Shown here: positions 49,519 through 58,500 of the stretch, piece after piece
How positions within the stretch are numbered: position 1 is the stretch's first letter
Layout of the letters: every line of letters begins with the position of its first letter
Origin: Carya illinoinensis
Lineage: Eukaryota > Streptophyta > Magnoliopsida > Fagales > Juglandaceae
NCBI RefSeq assembly: GCF_018687715.1
Contig: NC_056757.1
Location: forward strand, 7,396,501-7,460,500
Length of the DNA: 64,000 bases
Direction: 5' to 3'
Notes under the pieces: model-generated
What the model was told of the DNA's origin: nothing
Databases searched by the model: none
What the model saw: only the letters and a program-made list of their open reading frames with translations
Translations under genes and position numbers: made by a program

Positions 49519-49733
49519 TAAAAGAGATTGAAAATAATGTTTGTATATCTTCAATGAATAATAGAGAGGATATGTTATGGCAAATATATACAAATGTAAG
49601 CCAACCATGATCCCATAATTAAAGGAGAGAATCTGTCAATATAAATATAAATGGTAGCTAGTTATCTGCTTGTGAGCTGGAGCTTGATTCAAGGGACTGT
49701 TGATCGAAGCAGGGGACTGTATGTGTGCTGTCA
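49519..49733 (-). repeat. Copia 5' LTR (right)
   Basis: 215 bp, matching 44501-44776. Its inner edge abuts the primer-binding site (49505-49518) and its outer edge the CCTAC duplication (49734-49738). Confidence 0.93.
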
Positions 49734-49738
49734 CCTAC

Positions 49739-50190
49739 AAGCTTACATTATGAGATGACATTGTCTATTTACTTTTAAATTTAATCTTTTTTTAATAGAT
49801 GATCTAAGGGTGATAGAAAATGTCCCATTTATAAAATTTAATAAAATTATTAAGATAGTAATATGGTATGTTATATATGACAACAAAAAGATAATATTAT
49901 GTATCACATTCTCATCTCACTCTTATACTACTATGATGAGATGTCATTGCTCATCGACTTTAGCCTTTCTTCTAAAGAACATAAGAGACAATCAAATATG
50001 ACAAAAATTGTCACATTTATAAATTGAGATAAAAGTGGAATAAAAATATAGTATATTAGCATTGCTTTTTTAGAAATTACATCGATAATTCGTTCATGAG
50101 TGTGTCCACACATCCACATGTTTGTGTGTGTGTGAGAGAGAGAGACAGAGGGAGAGAGGGATCCAACTCTTTAGGTTTTGTTTGATTGTT
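49739..50190. other. AT-rich intergenic, nothing recognised
   Basis: Non-coding. A purine-rich (GA/GT)n stretch occurs at about 50121-50160. Confidence 0.5.
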
Positions 50191-50194
50191 GGTT

Positions 50195-50395
50195 CATCTT
50201 AAATCAATTATTGATGGGATTCATTACTTTTTCAATTTCACATAAAAATATTAAATTTATCTCAAACTACTTCATACATTTTAACCTAAAAATTTAAACT
50301 AATTTCAACCTAAAAAAATTAACTCATCTTAATGAAACTCATAAAACACTACTATCTACAACTCAACTAATCTCGACATCTTTTAAAGTTACCAA
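50195..50395 (-). repeat. MITE family D copy 1
   Basis: Read on the minus strand, it shares ordered words with 62220-62405: 'gagtttcattaagatg' against 'aagtttcatttagatg', 'aatgtatgaa', and 'atcaataattgattt' against 'atcaataattaattt'. AT-rich and non-coding, ending near 'tcaactaatctcgacatc'. Confidence 0.5.
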
Positions 50396-50719
50396 GTTTA
50401 ATTTTGGAGATTGAGAACCATGATCTCACCCTCTCCCTATTCAAATAAAAAGGTAGTAGGAGAGTAGTAAATTTATCATTATTCAAATAAAAATATTCCA
50501 ATCCTTTTTCAGCCTATTTTAAATAATTTAAAATTTATTTTTTTAAAAAAAATAGAGACTTACTGTTTTTCAGTCCATAACGAAAAGTACTGGGCATTGT
50601 CGGCCCAAGTTAAAGCCCGCCCTCTCGTCGTTCTCTCCGCCGTAACATCTATTAGCATTTTGGCAGCCACAGAAGAAAACAGCGGAACTCCAGAGTTGGG
50701 GGGAATCAAACGTAGAACA

Positions 50720-53608
50720 ATGGCCGAGACACTGATGGTGCGTCCGTACGGTGTTGCATCCTCGTCGCACGGGGCAAGCAGGCTCTTCCTCCGACGAGCT
50801 CAGCCACCGAAATCCTTTGTCTCCACAGTTTTATTGAATAGAAGTATGCACGCCGGGTGTTCCAAACTCCACGCTCCTAGAGATTGTATTAGAGAAGGTT
50901 ATGCTCATGCAAGGTCATCTGGGTTCAGGTTCGTGCCGGTGGATGGTCGGAGATTCAGCACAAGAGCCACGCATGTGAACGATGATGGATCCATAGACTC
51001 CGCACTCAGGCAGTCAATGGAGAAAAAGGTTCGCAATATAAGCACTGTGTTTCTATTTATTTTCTTTCTGAAAATACTTTTGCTTTGATAGATTTATTAT
51101 TTGGGTCTTGAGCCTCGATAGTATGGGGCTACAATATTTAATCAAAACAGAACTTTCGAGTCTTTGAAATGAGTGAAGATACGTTTTTAGAATGGTTTGT
51201 GGGGAGAAATTAGTAATGATATGCTGGTAAAGGGGGTGAACGAGGAGGCGATTATGCTAAAAGAGAAGAAGTTGTCTATGTGATTCAAGAAGAAACATAA
51301 CAGTTGGTGGACAAAACATTGGGTTATTCCGATATGGTTATTTCAAGGAATTAACATCTTGGGCTTCCTAATTGTCGCCTTATTTTGCATTTTTTGGATC
51401 TGTGGTATCAATATCCTGGCCACGAATTCTGAACTACCAAGAAGTTTCAAATTTGCACCATCAATCTAGGGGTGAAAATGGTCCAGTCCTGTCCGATTCG
51501 GTCCATCATTTTTCCCGCACCAGACCGAACCGCACATCTAGTCGGTCCGTTCCCATTCTGTCGGTCCATTTGGTCCGATCTAATTATTTTTTTTCAAATA
51601 AATCAATTAAAAATTTTATTTAAATTATTAAATTAAAATTAAGTAAATTATTAATATAGATTATGTAACTAACTCATTAAAAAAATATTTTATATGGTCT
51701 ATGATACATATTATAAATTATATATACATACATAATACATATTATAAATTATAAATTATATTTATATATAAATCATAATATATATACTATATACATATAT
51801 ACATAATGGGAAATTGGTATTAGGTTAGTTAATTTATAATTTACCAATTGCTTTATATTTACTTATAACTTAGGTATTTTACAAAAAATTTATCTAATAA
51901 CTTTAATTAGATATAGATGTAGATGTTAGTAATTAGTTAATGGTGAATTGGTTATAAGTTAATTGATAATATACACTACTTAATTAATAGAATATTATTT
52001 TGTAATTACATATTTAAAATTTTATATTATAAATGGGAATAGGTTTGATGAAAATTACATAATTAATTATACAATTATTATATAAAATCAAAAAGATTTT
52101 TTTTTTTTTTAATTCGGTCGGTCCGGTCCAGTTTAGTCCGAGGAATCGTGGACCAAAACTGAACCCCATGTTTCGGTCCGGACCGGACCTGACTGGACCA
52201 GTCTGTCCAGTCGGTTTCTCCGGTCCGGACCAACCGTTTTACAACCCTAGTTGAGGTGGACAAAAAATTGGTGAACAAAGTCTTTTTTTTTTTTTTTCCA
52301 ACTACCACATTAAATGACCTGCCCTTTTTCAAATTATATGTTGCAATATGCTTCAACAGATCAAGGAAGATCTCAGCGCAGAGTCAGTCACGGTAAAAGA
52401 TGCTTATGGCGATGGTCGGCATGTCAGGTAAGCTCATGTGCTTGCTGGCTTATGTTTTGTATGATAGGAATAGTCAAATGCATCATCAAATACTTTTCGT
52501 TCTCTGTTTTTCTAGTTCTTGTACCAATCGACTGATATATCACTTCAATAAATGGATGGGAAATTCTGGGTAGTATGATTGATGGCAGTTCCCAATATTT
52601 ATTGTTGTCTGTGTGTATATCACAGTATTATCCCAGTAAATCAGTTTTTAATAATGACATCGAACTTTCAAGGTTTTCTTGTGATACCTTGCTCTTAGTG
52701 CACCAGAGTTCTCTTTATGGTATAATAATGCTTCTGTCCTATAAAAGAGTTTGAATAAATTGTTGTACAGGCCATCACAGCATCAACAAGGCCGCCCCCC
52801 CACAAACAACAAAAAAAAAAAAAAAAATGATAGAATTTCCACAAGGCCTTTGTGCTTTTGAAAAAAAATCTTGAGGATGTATATTATAAATGGTCTCAGA
52901 GCTTTCTTAATGTAACCAAGACCTCAGGGAGGCTTTCCACTCCAGAACATGTGTTCTTATTTCGGATAGAAACCTTGTGTTTCCAGTGAATGTAAACTCT
53001 TGAAAATGATCAACACTCGGCATTTCTTTGTTTTCTTTGTAATGTCCATTAATGCACTTCAGAAAATTATTACACATCACTTAGTAAGTTGTTTGTGATG
53101 GAAATATTTATGTTCTCTATATGGCAGATTTGAATGACCATGCTTGCAATATGTAATTGACTGCACTATCCCCCCCCCCCCCCCCCCCCCCAAATGTTAA
53201 TGTTTATTTGTTTTCTTTACTTATCTATTTTTTATGGTGAAGCATTATTATTAATTTTCATCACGCATTCACGAAATAATGTTGTGATGCTAACATTTCA
53301 TTTTCTTTGAGCAAGTAAAAGAGGTTCTTGTAGTTGCTCCTATTATGTCTGAAGTCATGTGAATGTAGACCACTTTAATGATTATAGGGGTGGCTTGAAA
53401 GGTGACATTTTCAATTTAGTTACGAGACTGATTTAATTTTCCATGTGCTTGCAGCATTGATGTTGTCTCTTCAGCCTTTGAGGGACAATCAGCTGTTAAC
53501 AGACAGAGGATGGTGTACAAAGCCATTAGGGAGGAGCTTCAGAGCACAGTGCATGCAGTTGACCAAATGACTACCCGAACACCCACAGAAGCAGCTGCTG
53601 AAAAGTAA
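50720..53608 (+). CDS. BOLA4: BolA-like protein, organelle-targeted (BolA4 type)
   Basis: BolA-domain protein. Family members pair with monothiol CGFS glutaredoxins and act in iron-sulfur cluster handling; plant BolA4-type proteins go to mitochondria and/or plastids. Three coding exons: 50720-51028, 52360-52427, 53455-53608, all GT-AG, giving 176 residues. Residues 1 to about 85 are Arg/Ser-rich and hydroxylated with few acidic residues, fitting a transit peptide. The BolA domain spans about 92-168: '[18 protein letters not shown]', '[20 protein letters not shown]', '[15 protein letters not shown]' and the conserved 'VHA' with H159, a metal-ligand candidate. Intron 1 carries a hAT-like element and intron 2 a 22-base poly(C); neither disturbs the exons. 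Assignment to BolA4 rather than another paralogue rests on the C-terminal wording and targeting leader. The ATG at 50720 is the first in frame. Confidence 0.9.
51467..52249. mobile_element. hAT-like non-autonomous element in BolA intron 1
   Basis: About 783 bp with terminal repeats TAGGGGTGAAAA and, inverted, TAGGGTTGTAAA. Each is followed by 'ggtccagtcc/ggtccggacc' words, and the core is AT-rich. It shares the end plan of the 48230-48877 element but carries 'ggtccg' instead of 'aatcgg' motifs. The 8-bp flanks (CATCAATC and GTTGAGGT) do not match, so the duplication has been lost or the ends are misplaced. Non-coding. Confidence 0.78.
52428..53454. other. BolA intron 2
   Basis: 1.0-kb intron with a poly(A)-ended 'gccgcccccccacaaacaac' stretch at about 52791-52827 and a 22-base poly(C) at 53170-53191. 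No other element recognised. Confidence 0.6.
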
Positions 53609-55599
53609 TGAAGCCTTAAGAAAAGCTTAGTCTGAGGCCAGATTCTCTTTAATGGATTTCCTGGTTGTGGTCTTATAATAAAACTCTCTGCCTCAGCTCC
53701 CTGTTGCAGTCACCGGCTTCATCTGAACTCCATTTATCTGAACAGCTTGCATTTGACAGGACTCATTGCTATGGTAATTGTGAGTCTCCCAGAATGGGGG
53801 TGGTGACTGGAGATTCACCCCCAGTTTTGTTTTTGGTATTTTTTTTAACCTTTTTTATTTTGTACTTGTTTTAAAATCCTGTGCATCTTTGAAGTTAAAC
53901 AATTACTAAAGATTGTTTCTGGGGAGAGTTCTATAGGACTTTGACTTGGAAACCTTAGAAGTGCCCCTTCATGTCTTGTTTTACTAGTTCTTGGATTCCA
54001 ATCTAAATAAAGGGGCACTACCAAAGTGTTTCAAAGATATTTTTCCATATGATTCCGGTTTTGTGTAGAGAGGAATGAAAAAGATGAGTTCTACGATTTT
54101 AGAAAGTAGAAAAGAGAGGAATATGGAAGGTTGAATATAAGATTTTTAATTGCTTTTCCATACAAAATCAACAAAGACGGTAAAGTAAAGCGCTCTTGGT
54201 TATCTGCCATCTACTGTAGCCTCGTTTGTTTTCACAATTCTTCTAAACTCATCTTATCTCATCTAATTATTATAATTTTTTTAAATTTTCATACAAAATA
54301 AGATAAACAATTCAATTTTTTTATCTCAAAACAAATATAATATTAAAAAATATTTTAATAATATTTTATTCAACTTCTTATCTCATCAAAAAAAGCCTCG
54401 TGAGAACAATCAAGCTGAAATTTTTGATATTTAAATTTGTAAACTCGTTAAAATGAAATTTTTGACACTCTAATTTCTAGTGAAATTTGTTTGTTTTTCC
54501 ATCCGTATTAAAAAAGCTACAGCCGGAATAGTTAATAAAATGAAACAAAGATCCATTACAATTTGACAACAGGCTGTCGTTAAGCTCCTGGCATCCATAC
54601 GTATGAATGTTCGTTTACATCTAGCTTTTTACACACTTTCTTAGTATATATGTATTTATACATATTGTAGGCCGTCTCAAGGCTTGGGTAGAGATACTCA
54701 GCGAGCTGATCATACATCAGGATCTGTTTATCTTGAGTTTTGTTACATATAAACAAAGTCGTATATTAATCTGCGTACCAATACTGATTCTTTTATATTT
54801 AAAATTTAAATTAACATTATTTTTAATAAAATCTACTTTTTGACTAATTATATTAGATTGATATACATATTAGTATAGAATTATGCTTGCAATTAGATTT
54901 TTCCGTTTAATCTTATCTGCAAGGGTAGTGGACGAGTCATTTCCTCCATTTCACAGGTGGGAGATGGTTCGATTTTAAGAAACCAGAAGGAGACGGATCG
55001 TGAGTTAATTTGTATTTAGCTGATATAGACATTGCCCGTTGGGGGAAGAAGGGCAAGGAGAGAGGAGAGAGGGAACCCTCTTCTCTGGTGGGTGACTTTT
55101 GGAGAGCTTTTCAGAGTTTTTGGATAGAATTTAAAGAGAGAACTCTCCGATACTATTCATTTCTGAACTACTGTTGCCATTGACATTGTAAGCATTCTAT
55201 TAAGAACAGTGGTTCCAAAGAATTTTCAGCAGCTTCTGCAGTTGTTGAATACTTTCCCATGTGTAAGAAAAGCTTTAGTGACATTCCCTCGGTTTTTATC
55301 CTTCTTTAAGTCGTGAAAAGTTGACATAATTTGCTGGCTGCAGCAAACTAGATCTGGAGCTTTTAGCTATAAACATTTCAAACATGGTAACGATCCTGAA
55401 ATTATTGAACATGTTCATGAATCCAGTGACTATTTTCAGTCATGATATGTACACAATCTGCTGCTCCTGAAGTTTCTGTTACATTGGACCGGTGGTTGTC
55501 CTTCCATTCATAATCACTGCCAGCAACCCTGTCATCTCTTTCCTCTTAGTAGCTATATTTCTGAGTATAAACAAAGACCAGCCCATCAAAGCAGCAAGC
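53609..55599. other. Convergent intergenic region between BolA and ATG13
   Basis: Contains both 3' UTRs, of unknown ends. An inverted fragment of MITE family A lies at about 54220-54400 ('ctcatcttatctcatctaat', 'caacttcttatctcatc'). A GC-richer block occurs at 54950-55130. No gene seen. Confidence 0.5.
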
Positions 55600-58500
55600 T
55601 CAAGTTTCATCTTTGCTAAACACCAGAGCTCCACTCTTAGACAGAAGTAGGTCTTTCATTTCTCCGTAACTCCTGAGCTCTTCAAGGGCATCAGCTGTCT
55701 TCCGAGGCATAAATAATCCAGAAGCTGAAGTGACTCCACCCTCAAGTTCAATCTTCATTGAGTGGGATGAGTAACAACTTGGATCTTGGCGAAGAGGAGG
55801 TGCTGTTCTCAGCGTGTGAACGAGAACGCCAACAGCAGCATCTTGTGATTTTCTACCAATTGGCAATGACTGAAGTAAGCTTGGAAAAAGGCAATGCAAT
55901 ATATATGAATGCAGAGCTAGAGCCTAAGACAAAGCCATAAGATGCATGATCACAACCTCAAGCATGAACAAATTGCCTGAAATGGATAAATTTAAAGTAA
56001 AAAATAAAAAGGACAAAACTATTACTTCCAATGAATTCTAGACTTGAAGCATCCTCAAGTTCATAAACTATATTTCATATCCTCAGATCTACAATACCAA
56101 ATAAGGACTAGGAAATTATTTGGAAAGATCCATAAGTTAGGATAATATTTGCTTGATAGTTCGAAAAAGGCTAGCCATGAGCATTGCAAGTCCACTGCCA
56201 TTCCCATGAACACCAAGGCCAGAATACATAGGCAACTGAAAGATGCTTGATGGTAATTCTAATATGACATACTTATCCACAAAAACTCTAATATGACATT
56301 GTTGCCAGCACTTGGCAAGTGAAAGAGAAATAGAGCCCCACAAGTCCGAATCCTGAGTTACGGCTGCATCCATACAGCTAGGGACCACAGTGAATCCCAC
56401 ATACAAAGCAGGAGCTGAACACCTATGCACCCAGAAGGTGCAGGATGTACAACTGGAGTTATGGAAACCAGGAACCATTGGGCTTTATAGACTCTGTGTA
56501 TACTTGGTGCATGCATACAAGAGTGAGAAGTTTTAAAGGCCAGATTCATTCAAAAACCCCATCTGACAAATAGGACTATGATACCCCCATATTATAAGGA
56601 TAAGGGTAGGCGGTGTATGAGATCCCACATTACTTGGGAATGAGAAGTTCTTGCTCTTTATAATATTCCAATGAAGCTCCAATTATTTTTTTTTTTTTTT
56701 TCTTTTTTTGATATCCATGGGTCTCCGGGCAGCTTGTGCGCACATCGACAAAACTCCAATTATATCATTGACTAGTCCTTTTGGAGTATAGGCCATGTGG
56801 TTTGGGCCTTCCATTGGCGCATTACAAATGGTATCAGAGTCTATCCCAACCAAAAATGTGGGACTTGAGCCTTGCCACATACGATGGACTGGCCCGACGA
56901 GTACATCGGGAATTTAAGGGGGGTAGATTGTGATAACCCATACGATAAGCATAAGGGTAGGTGGTGTATGAGATCCCACATTGCTTGGGAATGAGAAGTT
57001 TTTGCTCTTTATAATGTTCCAATGGGGCTCAAATTGTATTATTGCCTAGTCCTTTTGAAGTATAGGCCACGTGATTTGGGCCTTCCATTGGGACATTACA
57101 AGAACCTACTCCACAAATCAAGTTTGACTAGAAATAGGTATGACTCTTGTCTTTTTTTTTATTGGAATCCAAAATCATTTTGGTGTTTGCTAGTTATGGG
57201 GTGTACAAGCAACACAGGTATAAGTCCCCAGGGAAACAATAGATTAAGAAGAGAGGGTTTGGACGTTATTTGACCAATGAAAGGTAGTCTAAAGTTAGAG
57301 CATAGTTGTGTTAATGAAGTCAATCCCATGTAACTAGCCCAACATACATGCATGCTACTGTATCATGGACATATCACAAAATTAAGTTCCAAAGACTCGC
57401 AAAGAAATCTTTTTTTTTTTTTTTTGTAAGTAAAGATTCATGAAGAAATCCAACATGATAGTTAAAAAGAAATAGAATAAACCAAGTTACTTCTACTATA
57501 CTTATAAAAAAAAATTTTAAAAAAAAAAAAAGAAGTTACTTCTACCATAACAATCCTTTGGGGCCACAACCCCCGGTGAAAAGCCAGCAATTTAACTAGT
57601 TCCGTGTAGGGAAACTTCCGAGAGTGCGGTGCACGGGACCTGGGTTTACTCTGCAAGGGTGGGTCCAAAGGGTCCTGCCTTGGAGACATTCCCCGACATT
57701 TAAAAAAAAAAAAAAGTTGCTTCTATATTTTTACATTCCAGATAAAGGCCATGTCTGAACTAAGCTAACATACACAGCTCTGTATCATATACCACTTGGT
57801 TTTGATGCCATAAATTGAACAATTCGTGCATGATTAGTAAATTGAACAATTCGTGCATGATTGGTAAATTGAACAATACATGCATGATTGCTATAAGAAG
57901 CAAATGGTGCAACTTATCAAAAAAAAAAAGAAGCAAATGGTGCAAAACTTCCCACATGTTTTTTATTTGTTGGTAAATTGCAGCCAACGATGATATTGAA
58001 AAGAAAAATAGTAGCAAATCATGATATATCTATTTTATCCCCGATTTGATCTTTTTAAACTTCAACATTGGAGGTTGAGATTTAAATTACACTAGCATTA
58101 TGATTCATGAACTTCCTAGCAATAACTTTTGCCTCATTTGTATCTCTAGGTAATTTCGAATTTGGTACAGTGATCTGAAGATCCATCATGGTTGGTTTTA
58201 TAAAAAATTAAATAGCATTCAGCAGTTGCTTGCACATAAGCATGATGGTAAATTTATGACTAGATAAGAAAGATTCATGCTATTGAAGCCAAAAATCTTA
58301 ACAAAGAGCACCTTTTAATCCATCGGGCAAAGCTTTAAGCTTGCCTACACTATGCTCTATAGACTCATCAATCTTTTTCCTTCTGGCTCTTGCTTCCTCC
58401 TTATACTCAAAAAAGTTCTTTAGATATTACAGGCTTCCCTTGTCCAAATGGAACCCTCAACTTAGGCACATGGGCACGCACACCAAAAAAGAAAAAAGAA

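Larger units (their letters stand above)
44501..49733 (-). mobile_element. Complete but inactive Ty1/copia LTR retrotransposon
   Basis: Full-length element of 5233 bp (about 4.6 kb without the nested DNA element). It is flanked by a perfect 5-bp duplication (CCTAC), with LTRs at 44501-44776 and 49519-49733. On the minus strand the order is 5' LTR, primer-binding site TGGTATCCTGAGCC (49518-49505, resembling the initiator-Met tRNA type), gag, protease/integrase, RT, RNase H, polypurine tract, 3' LTR. This is the copia order, with integrase before RT. Coding is broken by stops in all domains. The LTRs differ by substitutions and by about 60 bp of length, so the insertion is not recent. It lies between SIG1 and the BolA gene and does not interrupt either. 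Confidence 0.95.

Noticed and set aside
51467..52249. The BolA intron element as a pair of solo LTRs
   Set aside because: The ends are inverted rather than direct repeats, and no LTR-type TG...CA borders were found.
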